Assembly (NCBI GenBank): GCA_902803125.1
Contig: CADCOZ010000219.1
Location: 1-5,099 of the forward strand
Length of the DNA: 5,099 nucleotides
Origin: an uncultured Ruminococcus sp.
Lineage (GTDB): Bacteria; Bacillota; Clostridia; Oscillospirales; Acutalibacteraceae
Direction of reading: 5' to 3'
Shown here: positions 1 through 4,975 of the stretch, piece by piece
How the letters are laid out: every line of letters starts with the position of its first letter
How positions within the stretch are numbered: the first letter of the stretch is position 1
Made by a program: the position numbers and the translations under genes
Notes under the pieces: generated by a model
Told to the model about the DNA's origin: nothing
What the model saw: only the letters and a program-made list of their open reading frames with translations
Database searches by the model: none

Positions 1-646
1 ATAAGGCATGAAGTACGCACCCCACACGGATACGCCGAGCGGCGGCTACCGTAAACAGGGCGGCGGCTTCCATCTCTGACGCTAACACGCCCAGCCGCTT
101 CCACGCTTCCCATTTGTGTTTCAGTTTATAGGAAACCGGCATCTTTTCGGGATCATGCTGTCCATAAAAAGAGTCCTTACTCTGCACAATGCCCGTATGC
201 ACCCGAAAACCGTTTTGTTCGGCGGCTTCTGCCAAGGCACGAACCACTTTGAAATCGGCCGCCGCAGGAAATTCCGGCGGGGCGTATTCTTTGGAAGTGC
301 CTTCCATGCGTACCGCCGCCGTGGGGATAATAATGTCACCGGGAATGACCCCTTCACTAATGCCGCCGCAGGTACCCGAACGAATCGCCGTCTGCAAACC
401 GGCCTGACACAGTTCTTCCAACGCAATCGCCGCTGACGGTCCGCCAATGCCCGTGGACATCACAATCACTCTCTCGCCGCACAGCGTTCCGCTCCAAGAG
501 GTAAACTCCCGATTAGAAGCCAGCGGCTGTGCCTCGTCCAGATAAGCCGCAATCAGCGGTACCCGACCGGGATCGCCGGGCAGAATCGCATATTTGGCTC
601 CCTGTGCCTTTGTGATACCAATGTGAAACAATTTTTCTTCATTCAT
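1..646 (-). CDS. udp: Uridine phosphorylase, 3' end cut off by the window
   Basis: Cytoplasmic nucleoside phosphorylase of the NP-I family. It should catalyse reversible phosphorolysis of uridine to uracil and ribose-1-phosphate in pyrimidine salvage. The visible 215 residues read FHIGITKAQGA then ILPGDPGR (21-28; phosphate-binding Gly24, Asp25, Arg28), REF (46-48), STGIGGPSAAIALEEL (64-79), RSGTCGG (89-95; phosphate-site Arg89 and Thr92) and SEMEAA (190-195; ribose-binding Glu191-Met192-Glu193). These align throughout with E. coli Udp, which has about 253 residues, so some 40 C-terminal residues lie beyond base 1. The ATG at 644-646 follows GGAGG by 9 nt. One oddity is that the E. coli base-binding Gln-x-Arg is replaced by Gln163-His-Asp in FYGQHDPEKMP; from memory this is a variant seen in Clostridia. 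Uridine phosphorylase fits better than purine nucleoside phosphorylase, but the exact base preference is inferred. It is probably co-transcribed with corA, 99 bp upstream. Confidence 0.9.
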   Translation of the reverse strand, partial: MNEEKLFHIGITKAQGAKYAILPGDPGRVPLIAAYLDEAQPLASNREFTSWSGTLCGERVIVMSTGIGGPSAAIALEELCQAGLQTAIRSGTCGGISEGVIPGDIIIPTAAVRMEGTSKEYAPPEFPAAADFKVVRALAEAAEQNGFRVHTGIVQSKDSFYGQHDPEKMPVSYKLKHKWEAWKRLGVLASEMEAAALFTVAAARRIRVGCVLHAL

Positions 647-655
647 GCAAATCAA

Positions 656-680
656 CCTCCCGACAGGGACATCCTCCCTG
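656..680 (-). promoter_or_regulatory. udp ribosome binding site with adjacent upstream hairpin
   Basis: On the minus strand GGAGG (656-660) precedes the udp ATG by 9 nt. Just upstream, CAGGGA / TCCCTG (664-669 and 675-680) form a perfect 6-bp stem with a 5-nt loop, leaving three bases between the stem and the Shine-Dalgarno sequence. The hairpin has no T-run, so it is not a classical terminator; it could affect mRNA stability or udp translation. The rest of the 99-bp corA-udp gap shows no convincing promoter, which supports co-transcription. Confidence 0.45.
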
Positions 681-745
681 CCCTCCGCAAGCCCTGCAAA
701 AGGCTTTTGTGTCGATAGTCCGTTCATTTTATCGCCAACAGACCG

Positions 746-1675
746 TTAAAACATTCCCTTTTTCCGCAGGATAACATACATAATCAGCATCAAAACACCC
801 GATAACAGCACCGGAAACCACCACAGATTATCCACCGGCAGTCCCGTGACGATATTCATGCCGTAAAAACCGGAAATCACCGTTGGCACAGATACCAGCA
901 ATGTCAACGAAGCCTGAATTTTCATGATGACGTTCAGGTTATTGGAAATGATGGACGCAAAAACATCCATCGTACCGGTTAAGATGTTCAGATGAATGGC
1001 GGCCATATCTACCGCCTGCTTGATTTCAATCAGTACGTCCTCCAGCAAGTCCTGATCCTCATCATACAGCTTAATATAGCGTCCCCGCATGATTTTCTCC
1101 AGTGTCAGCTCGTCCGCTTTGAGGGAAGAAGAAAAGTACACCAGTGATTTCTCAATATCCAACAGCTGATGCAGTTCCTTATTCTGGGCTGAACGCCGCA
1201 GTTCCCGCTCAATGCGGTTATTGATTTTGTCAATCTGCTTGAGGTACTGTAAATATTTGGTAGCCATGCGGAGCATAATGTGCAGAACAAAATGTGTTTT
1301 ATAGGCGGTGATGACGTTCTTAACCACGCCTTCGGAAAACTCGCTCAACACCGTGTTCTCGTGCAGGGCTACGGTGATAACATTCTTATCGGTAATCATC
1401 ATGGCGATCGGCATCGTGGAATAGGTGATGTTCTGGTTGACCTTCTCCACCATGGGAGCGTCAATGATAATCAGGGTGGTGCCGTCCTCACTGTCAATAT
1501 GGGAGGATTCCTCCTCATCCAGTGCCGACCGCATCAATTCCGGCGGTATCTTAAAGGTATCGAGCAGATATTGTACCTCGTCATCCTCCGGTGCAATACA
1601 GTTCACCCAACAGCCGGGTTCACAGGCTTTGATTTCTTCAATCCTGCCGTTGATAGTTTTGTAGTAATTGACCAT
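746..1675 (-). CDS. corA: CorA-family divalent-cation (Mg2+/Co2+/Ni2+) transporter
   Basis: Inner-membrane channel-type transporter of the 2-TM-GxN (MIT/CorA) family, which works as a homopentamer and normally brings Mg2+ into the cell. At 309 residues it has the usual family length. Residues 1-110 form the cytoplasmic alpha/beta domain. Residues about 115-250 are a long charged helical region (for example KYLQYLKQIDKINNRIEREL), the stalk helices. TM1 covers about 254-270 and ends in the diagnostic selectivity-filter motif YGMN (271-274). A short periplasmic loop and TM2 (about 286-304) follow, with the basic tail RKKGMF. The GMN motif favours CorA over ZntB, which usually carries GIN. The ATG at 1673-1675 follows GAGG (1686-1689) by 10 nt. 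It has its own promoter with a long structured leader, which suggests post-transcriptional control. Substrate preference among Mg2+, Co2+ and Ni2+ cannot be read from sequence. Confidence 0.95.
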   Translation of the reverse strand: MVNYYKTINGRIEEIKACEPGCWVNCIAPEDDEVQYLLDTFKIPPELMRSALDEEESSHIDSEDGTTLIIIDAPMVEKVNQNITYSTMPIAMMITDKNVITVALHENTVLSEFSEGVVKNVITAYKTHFVLHIMLRMATKYLQYLKQIDKINNRIERELRRSAQNKELHQLLDIEKSLVYFSSSLKADELTLEKIMRGRYIKLYDEDQDLLEDVLIEIKQAVDMAAIHLNILTGTMDVFASIISNNLNVIMKIQASLTLLVSVPTVISGFYGMNIVTGLPVDNLWWFPVLLSGVLMLIMYVILRKKGMF

Positions 1676-1902
1676 AATTGCTGTGCCTCATTTCCTCAGG
1701 GACACACAGCCGCCCGTGTGTTCCCCGTTTGTTTTTTACATCGTTGCCCATAAGGATCGGAACCCACGGACGTTCACCTCTCAATACAGCTGTCATTTGA
1801 CTTCCCCGCCCACGGCCGCAGCATAAAAATTCCTGCGTTTTACGCCTCTTTTTCCGCTTTTGAGGAAGTTTTTTGTCAATTCCGTTATCAGATACGAAAC
1901 CA
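1676..1902 (-). promoter_or_regulatory. Long structured 5' leader of corA, candidate cis-regulatory RNA
   Basis: From the predicted start near 1902 to the corA ATG is about 227 nt. Read on the minus strand, three hairpins stand out. Hairpin 1 (1746-1771): stem GTCCGT/ATGGGC with GU pairs, then GGGT/ATCC around a TCCG loop, with a two-base bulge. Hairpin 2 (1699-1726): GGG, a bulged A and ACACAC pair with GTGTGT and CCC. Hairpin 3 (1680-1710): GCTGTG pairs with CACAGC and holds the corA Shine-Dalgarno GAGG in its 3' part. Hairpins 2 and 3 share bases 1702-1710, so they cannot coexist. That is the layout of a translational switch controlling corA ribosome access. I compared the leader from memory with the M-box, yybP-ykoY, cobalamin, lysine and T-box consensus sequences and found no match. 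The pairings are visible in the sequence; the regulatory role is inferred. Confidence 0.4.
1696..1767 (-). CDS. Possible 23-codon leader peptide (uORF) upstream of corA
   Basis: On the minus strand a GTG (1765-1767) lies 9 nt after GAGAGG (1777-1782). It opens a 23-codon frame starting fMet-GSDPYGQRCKKQTGNT and ending AAVCP before a TGA at 1696-1698. The stop is 20 nt before the corA ATG, close enough for translational coupling. The frame runs through hairpin 2 of the leader, so a translating or stalled ribosome would keep that hairpin open and free its partner to form the stem near the corA ribosome binding site. Enterobacterial corA and mgtA have short leader ORFs with this logic, but no sequence similarity is claimed. 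Such short frames arise often by chance, the start is GTG, and confidence is low. Confidence 0.22.
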   Translation of the reverse strand: MGSDPYGQRCKKQTGNTRAAVCP

Positions 1903-1908
1903 TTATTT

Positions 1909-1937
1909 ATTATAATCTTTTTTCAGCAAATAATCAA
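1909..1937 (-). promoter_or_regulatory. Predicted sigma-A promoter of corA
   Basis: Minus-strand -35 TTGATT (1932-1937, 4 of 6 consensus) and -10 TATAAT (1909-1914, perfect) are separated by exactly 17 nt. The predicted transcription start is near 1902. This is the best minus-strand promoter between 1676 and 2191. An upstream imperfect inverted repeat directly abuts the -35 box. Confidence 0.6.
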
Positions 1938-1989
1938 GCCGTTTTACAGAATTAACCGCAAATTCCGACCATTCCTTTGCGGTAACGGC
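1938..1989. repeat. Imperfect inverted repeat between the divergent promoters
   Basis: Inner arms ACCGCAAA (1955-1962) and TTTGCGGT (1976-1983) are perfect 8-mers around a 13-nt centre. Outer arms GCCGTT (1938-1943) and AACGGC (1984-1989) extend the symmetry, with 11 unpaired bases on the left side only. The element touches the corA -35 box and ends 67 bp before the -35 box of the plus-strand promoter. It could be an operator for a dimeric regulator or simply a stem-loop. Transcription from neither mapped promoter would include it, which favours a DNA-level role. No known operator consensus is recognised. Confidence 0.35.
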
Positions 1990-2055
1990 CGAAAACCAAA
2001 TCTGTTCAGGATGAACAAAAAAAATAAAAATTCCTGTAAAAAATGTGGTTTTATC

Positions 2056-2084
2056 TTGACAACGCCGAAAATAATGCTTATAAT
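2056..2084 (+). promoter_or_regulatory. Consensus sigma-A promoter of the YbjN-like gene pair
   Basis: TTGACA (2056-2061) and TATAAT (2079-2084) both match the consensus perfectly and are 17 nt apart, so strong constitutive transcription is expected. The A/T-rich tract just upstream (about 2017-2044) resembles an UP element. The start is predicted near 2091, giving a 5' UTR of about 100 nt. That UTR has a small hairpin, ACGGT/ACCGT (2109-2113 and 2123-2127), and a weaker AGCC/GGCT stem (2133-2153). Confidence 0.85.
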
Positions 2085-2191
2085 AGTAATATCTTAAAAG
2101 TATTTTGTACGGTGCAAAATTGACCGTTCGGGAGCCGTGTTTCCGTGTTGGCTGTGCCGGCAAAAAATTCATGATGTAAAGGAGCATTCAA

Positions 2192-2671
2192 ATGAGCAGA
2201 CAGTATTCCAGAAATATCGCAGGCATGATTAACAGATACCTTACCGAAGACGATTGGCACTTCTCCTTTGACGAGGATATGGGCTTTTTCCGTTTTAACC
2301 TGACCCTGAAATCCAAAATCAAAGAGATTCGCTATGTCATTTCCGTAGCAGAAGACAGCTATACTGTCTATGCTATTTCTCCGCTGAGTGCAGAAACGGA
2401 TGATTCTGCCATGATGGCCAACATGGCTGAGTTCATTTGCCGTGCGAACTATGGCCTGAGAAACGGTAACTTCGAAATGGACTTCAGTGACGGCGAAATC
2501 CGCTACAAGTCTTTTGTGGACTGCGAAGACGCAAGACCCTCCGATGAAATTATCAGCAACAGCATCCGTTGTCCGGCCGCTATGTTCAGCCGCTACGGTG
2601 ACGGCATTCTGGCCGTTATTTTCAACAACACCCCCGCTCAGAGAGCCGTTGAAAAATGCGAAGCTGACTAA
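2192..2671 (+). CDS. YbjN-like (sensory transduction regulator family) protein, first of a tandem pair
   Basis: Soluble acidic 159-residue protein with no signal peptide or membrane segment. The order of elements is that of YbjN-domain proteins: an N-terminal helix (IAGMINRYL), an early Trp (DDWHFSFD, 21-27), alternating strands (FFRFNLTL, IRYVISVAED), a helix with an Asn-containing FICRANYG (81-88), then NGNFEMD (91-97) and DGEIRYKSFVDCED (100-113), and a final helical stretch. The fold is expected to resemble type III secretion chaperones, so the role is probably binding or regulation, not catalysis; function is unknown. AAAGGAG (2178-2184) lies 7 nt before the ATG. It is about 64% identical to the next gene without gaps (my hand count, 102 of 159) but stops where that gene's tail begins. 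Cys111, Cys127 and Cys156 are shared by both. Family assignment rests on recalled pattern, not on a profile search. Confidence 0.8.
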   Translation: MSRQYSRNIAGMINRYLTEDDWHFSFDEDMGFFRFNLTLKSKIKEIRYVISVAEDSYTVYAISPLSAETDDSAMMANMAEFICRANYGLRNGNFEMDFSDGEIRYKSFVDCEDARPSDEIISNSIRCPAAMFSRYGDGILAVIFNNTPAQRAVEKCEAD

Positions 2672-2696
2672 TCGAACAGGCTGAATCTTCCCTTCC

Positions 2697-2745
2697 ATGG
2701 CTGCGTGTTGCCGGAGTAAGTGCCGGCACGCAGCCATTTGTTCAC
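2697..2745 (+). terminator. Terminator-like hairpin between the two YbjN-like genes
   Basis: ATGGCTGCGTG (2697-2707) and CACGCAGCCAT (2727-2737) form a perfect 11-bp stem. A second CCGG/CCGG stem (2711-2714 and 2723-2726) stacks above it after a 3-nt bulge. The following tract, TTTGTTC, is a poor U-run, so termination is probably partial. It begins 25 nt after the stop of the first gene. Only 42 nt separate it from the second gene's ATG, and no promoter is visible there. The second gene therefore seems to depend on read-through, with this hairpin setting the ratio or protecting the upstream mRNA. Confidence 0.5.
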
Positions 2746-2779
2746 CTAATTTACATTTTTTACGAAAGGAGTTAACCAT

Positions 2780-3391
2780 ATGAGCAGAGATTATTCTCCC
2801 GAAATCGTTAATGTCATCGACAAATATCTAACGGACAACGATTGGCACTATTCGTTTGATGACGAAAAAGGCTTCTTTATTTTCAACCTGACCATCTCGT
2901 CCAAGATCAATGAACTGCACTATGTTATCACGGTGGCCGAAGACTGCTATACCGTCTATGCGGTTTCTTCCATTGGCGGCGATACAGACGACCCCAAGAT
3001 GATGCGTTCCTTGGTGGAGTTTATTACCCGTGCCAACTACGGCATGAGAAACGGCAACTTCGAGATGGATATGAATGACGGCGAAATCCGCTACAAGTCC
3101 TTTGTGGACTGCGAGGACTTCACCCCTTCTGATGAAGTCATCGCCAACAGCATTTATTGTCCCAGTGCGATGTTCAAGCGTTATGCCAACGGTCTTTTGA
3201 GCATTATCTTCAGCGATGCCTCTGCCAAGGAAGCCGTTGAGAAGTGTGAAAAAGACATGGACGATTCCTCTTCGGGCAATGCCTCTTCCGGCGATTCCCC
3301 GCTTCGTTCCATGCTGGAAGGAATGTCCGCAGACGAGATTCAGGACCTGCTGGCTCGTCTGTCCGATGCCCAAGGCGGTCATCACTCATAA
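2780..3391 (+). CDS. YbjN-like protein with C-terminal tail, second of a tandem pair
   Basis: A 203-residue soluble acidic protein. Residues 1-159 are a full-length paralogue of the preceding gene: NDWHYSFD (20-27), FFIFNLTI, YVITVAEDCYTVYAVS, FITRANYG, NGNFEMD and DGEIRYKSFVDCED at identical positions. Residues 160-174 are a flexible Asp/Ser/Gly linker. Residues about 175-198 (PLRSMLEGMSADEIQDLLARL region) should form one or two amphipathic helices, and the protein ends GGHHS. The tail suggests an added partner-binding or oligomerisation function; no function is known. AAAGGAG (2765-2771) lies 8 nt before the ATG. The gene shares the consensus promoter upstream of its paralogue, across a hairpin, and ends 15 nt before a strong terminator. 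Conserved cysteines are 111, 127 and 156, with an extra Cys56. The YbjN-like assignment is from recalled pattern. Confidence 0.82.
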   Translation: MSRDYSPEIVNVIDKYLTDNDWHYSFDDEKGFFIFNLTISSKINELHYVITVAEDCYTVYAVSSIGGDTDDPKMMRSLVEFITRANYGMRNGNFEMDMNDGEIRYKSFVDCEDFTPSDEVIANSIYCPSAMFKRYANGLLSIIFSDASAKEAVEKCEKDMDDSSSGNASSGDSPLRSMLEGMSADEIQDLLARLSDAQGGHHS

Positions 3392-3406
3392 TATACTTGA
3401 TGCTGA

Positions 3407-3449
3407 GTCGGTGCAGTGACTTTTTCGGAACTGTGCCGGCTTATTTTTT
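3407..3449 (+). terminator. Rho-independent terminator of the YbjN-like pair
   Basis: Arms GTCGGTGCAGT (3407-3417) and ACTGTGCCGGC (3430-3440) pair over 11 positions, three of them G-U, with a 12-nt loop. They are followed by TTATTTTTT (3441-3449). It starts 15 nt after the TAA of the second YbjN-like gene, the expected place for the end of this transcript. Confidence 0.8.
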
Positions 3450-3454
3450 GTGCC

Positions 3455-3493
3455 AAAAACGCCCCGCACCCATCAAAAAGACAGGTGCGGGGC
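3455..3493 (-). terminator. Rho-independent terminator for the minus strand (hydF side)
   Basis: Perfect 10-bp GC-rich stem GCCCCGCACC/GGTGCGGGGC (3461-3470 and 3484-3493) with a 13-nt loop. On the minus strand it is followed by G and five T (3455-3459), so it works best in that direction. On the plus strand the following TTCATG is not a U-run. It lies only 5 bp from the oppositely oriented terminator, insulating the convergent YbjN-like and hydF transcripts. It is about 200 nt past the hydF stop, so the hydF mRNA has a long 3' tail unless it ends earlier. Confidence 0.75.
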
Positions 3494-3696
3494 TTCATGT
3501 CATGCACAGTGAAACTTCCTGCTTCATCTTGCTCAATTGAAATCTATCGGCATATCCAGCATCGGCAGATAAATCGGATTCTTCATTTTTCAACCCCAAA
3601 GACGGCCTTGCGTGCGGGTTGCTCCTATACACTCAAACAGCGTGGGTGACTAAATCGACGGTTCCTTAAATAATGCTTCCGTTCACGCTCCGCACT
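3494..3696. other. 203-bp segment between terminators and hydF, no convincing gene
   Basis: The segment is downstream of hydF on the minus strand. It holds a 45-codon minus-strand open frame (GTG at 3630-3632, stop at 3495-3497) containing LKNEESDLSADAGYADRF and ending two bases before the terminator stem. In another frame an overlapping 17-codon ATG frame (3533-3586) starts MKNPIYLPMLDMPID. Neither has a good ribosome binding site. A frame ending flush against a terminator suggests a decayed gene end, a small RNA with its own terminator, or a dispersed intergenic repeat. No tRNA or recognised RNA family is visible, and no good promoter was found on either strand. Confidence 0.3.
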
Positions 3697-4884
3697 TCAT
3701 TCATCCGCCCGCAGAAAAGCCGTACTGCGGGGCAGAATACCGTTCATGTGGGCTATGGCCATACCGTAGTTGGTGATGGGAACGCCTTCGTCTTCGGCAC
3801 ATTTCAGGCGGTACTGCATTTCCCGTTCTCCTAACATACAGCCGCCGCAGTGAATGACCATCTTATACGCCCGCAGACTGTCGGGGAACTCCGTGCCGGA
3901 TGTCCAGACAAACTGTATGTCCTTCCCCGTATAGCGGCGAATCAGGCGGGGAATCTTCACGGTACCGATATCATCACACTGCCGATGATGGGTACAGCCT
4001 TCTGCCATCAGAACGGTGTCGCCGTCCGATAACGTATCTAAAGCCGCCGCCCCCTTCATGGCTAACCGGAGATTGCCTTTGTAGTGTGCAAAGAGAATCG
4101 AAAAGGAAGTCAATAAGATATCCTGCGGCACCATCGGATTGACCGCCGCAAAGGCCTGACTGTCGGTAATGACGATTTTCGGCTTCTTGTTCAGGGACTG
4201 CAAAGACTGCGGCAGTTCCTCCGGCTGTGTGACCACACACACGGCATGAGCATCTATAATATCCCGAATGGTCTGCTGTTGTGGCAGAATTAACCGTCCT
4301 TTGGGAGCGGCACCGTCAATCGGCACCACCAGCACCACAATGTCATCTTTTTCGAGCATAAACGAAATAATGTGTTTATCGCTGACAGCCGGTTTAGCCA
4401 ACTTGGCTATCAGTTCCTTGAGTTCATGGATATGTTCGCCGGTCACGGCACTGACACTGATTTCATGTTCTGCTGTCGGCACTGTTTCCTGTTGGTCGCA
4501 CTTGTTATAAACCACCACATAGGGTATCTGTTTTTGACGAATCTTTTCTAACAGTCGGCTGTCCTCTTCCGTCAAACCAACGGTACTGTCCACCACCAGC
4601 ACCGCCACATCGGTTTTATTGAGCATCTGATAACTGCGTTTGACCCGCAAAGCACCCAATTCGCCCTCGTCATCAATGCCCGGTGTATCAATAATGACCA
4701 CAGGCCCCAGCGGCAGTAATTCCATCGCTTTCAGCACGGGGTCGGTCGTTGTCCCCCGTACATCGGACACAATCGCCAGATTCTGACCGGTGACAGCATT
4801 CACCACGCTGGACTTTCCCGCATTTCTTCGTCCAAAAAAACCGATATGAACCCTTTCTCCACTCGGCACCGCATTCAAACTCAT
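3697..4884 (-). CDS. hydF: [FeFe]-hydrogenase H-cluster maturation GTPase HydF
   Basis: Cytoplasmic GTPase and scaffold that carries the 2Fe subcluster made by the radical-SAM enzymes HydE and HydG and delivers it to the [FeFe]-hydrogenase HydA. Numbered from the upstream ATG (396 residues): P-loop GRRNAGKS (19-26), switch I RGTTTDP (44-50), G3 DTPG (67-70), G4 NKCD (128-131), a dimerisation region, then the cluster-binding domain with CTH (298-300) and HCGGC (346-350). This matches the family CxH-x(about 45-53)-HCxxC pattern, here with 45 residues between. All key residues are present and the length is normal. Two consecutive ATGs occur at 4885-4887 and 4882-4884. GGAGG (4891-4895) is 3 nt from the first and 6 nt from the second, and HydF proteins commonly begin MxLN, so the second is chosen, giving 395 residues. 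HydE, HydG and HydA are not in the window. Confidence 0.96.
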   Translation of the reverse strand: MSLNAVPSGERVHIGFFGRRNAGKSSVVNAVTGQNLAIVSDVRGTTTDPVLKAMELLPLGPVVIIDTPGIDDEGELGALRVKRSYQMLNKTDVAVLVVDSTVGLTEEDSRLLEKIRQKQIPYVVVYNKCDQQETVPTAEHEISVSAVTGEHIHELKELIAKLAKPAVSDKHIISFMLEKDDIVVLVVPIDGAAPKGRLILPQQQTIRDIIDAHAVCVVTQPEELPQSLQSLNKKPKIVITDSQAFAAVNPMVPQDILLTSFSILFAHYKGNLRLAMKGAAALDTLSDGDTVLMAEGCTHHRQCDDIGTVKIPRLIRRYTGKDIQFVWTSGTEFPDSLRAYKMVIHCGGCMLGEREMQYRLKCAEDEGVPITNYGMAIAHMNGILPRSTAFLRADE

Positions 4885-4890
4885 CATATT

Positions 4891-4895
4891 CCTCC
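4891..4895 (-). promoter_or_regulatory. hydF ribosome binding site deciding between two ATGs
   Basis: GGAGG on the minus strand lies 3 nt from the first ATG (4885-4887) and 6 nt from the second (4882-4884). The spacing favours the second. The two products differ only by one N-terminal Met. Confidence 0.75.
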
Positions 4896-4910
4896 CTATC
4901 TTAATGAATG

Positions 4911-4975
4911 TTGGGGCTCTGCCCCAAACCCCGTTGGGGGAACCCCTTTTCTAGCGAAAAAAGGGGTTCCCCCAA
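4911..4975. repeat. GC-rich double-hairpin palindromic element upstream of hydF
   Basis: Two perfect inverted repeats stand in tandem. The first pairs TTGGGGC (4911-4917) with GCCCCAA (4921-4927) around a 3-nt loop. The second pairs a 17-base arm (4934-4950, starting TTGGGGGAACCCC) with its exact complement (4959-4975) around an 8-nt loop. Runs of G and C alternate and neither strand has a terminal T-run, so this is not a normal terminator. From memory, similar elements recur between genes in gut Clostridia, suggesting a dispersed REP- or MITE-like repeat; copy number cannot be tested here. It ends only 16 bp from the hydF Shine-Dalgarno, so it lies in the hydF leader if the promoter is further upstream. 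Confidence 0.7.

Noticed and set aside
1752..1771. tRNA-like T-arm (GGGTTCCGATCC on the minus strand)
   Set aside because: Position 57 of the loop is C, not purine, and no acceptor, D or anticodon arms surround it.
1676..1902. Known Mg2+ riboswitch (M-box) or Mn2+ yybP-ykoY element upstream of corA
   Set aside because: Short AGGTGA and ATGGGCAAC stretches recall parts of the M-box, but the conserved core blocks and their order are absent. It was kept only as an unclassified leader.
1793..1903. 36-codon ATG frame at the very start of the corA leader
   Set aside because: Its ATG (1901-1903) falls on the predicted transcription start and has no room for a ribosome binding site. Leaderless translation is possible but unsupported.
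2078..2779. Long minus-strand open frame (233 codons) over the first YbjN-like gene
   Set aside because: It is antisense to a gene with a consensus promoter, a good ribosome binding site and a close paralogue. The minus frame lacks its own ribosome binding site, and its protein is low-complexity and unrecognisable, as expected for a codon-usage shadow.
2828..3385. Minus-strand open frame (185 codons) over the second YbjN-like gene
   Set aside because: It is a shadow of the paralogue in the same relative frame. Its protein resembles the other antisense frame only because the sense strands are related.
2154..3440. GTGCCGGC found three times (2154-2161, 2720-2727, 3433-3440) in the noncoding parts around the YbjN-like genes
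   Set aside because: Each copy lies in or near a GC-rich stem where such 8-mers are likely. No shared context beyond the 8 bases, so it is probably coincidence.
3416..3649. 77-codon plus-strand open frame downstream of the YbjN-like pair
   Set aside because: It begins inside the terminator loop, crosses both terminators, has no ribosome binding site, and its protein has no recognisable features.
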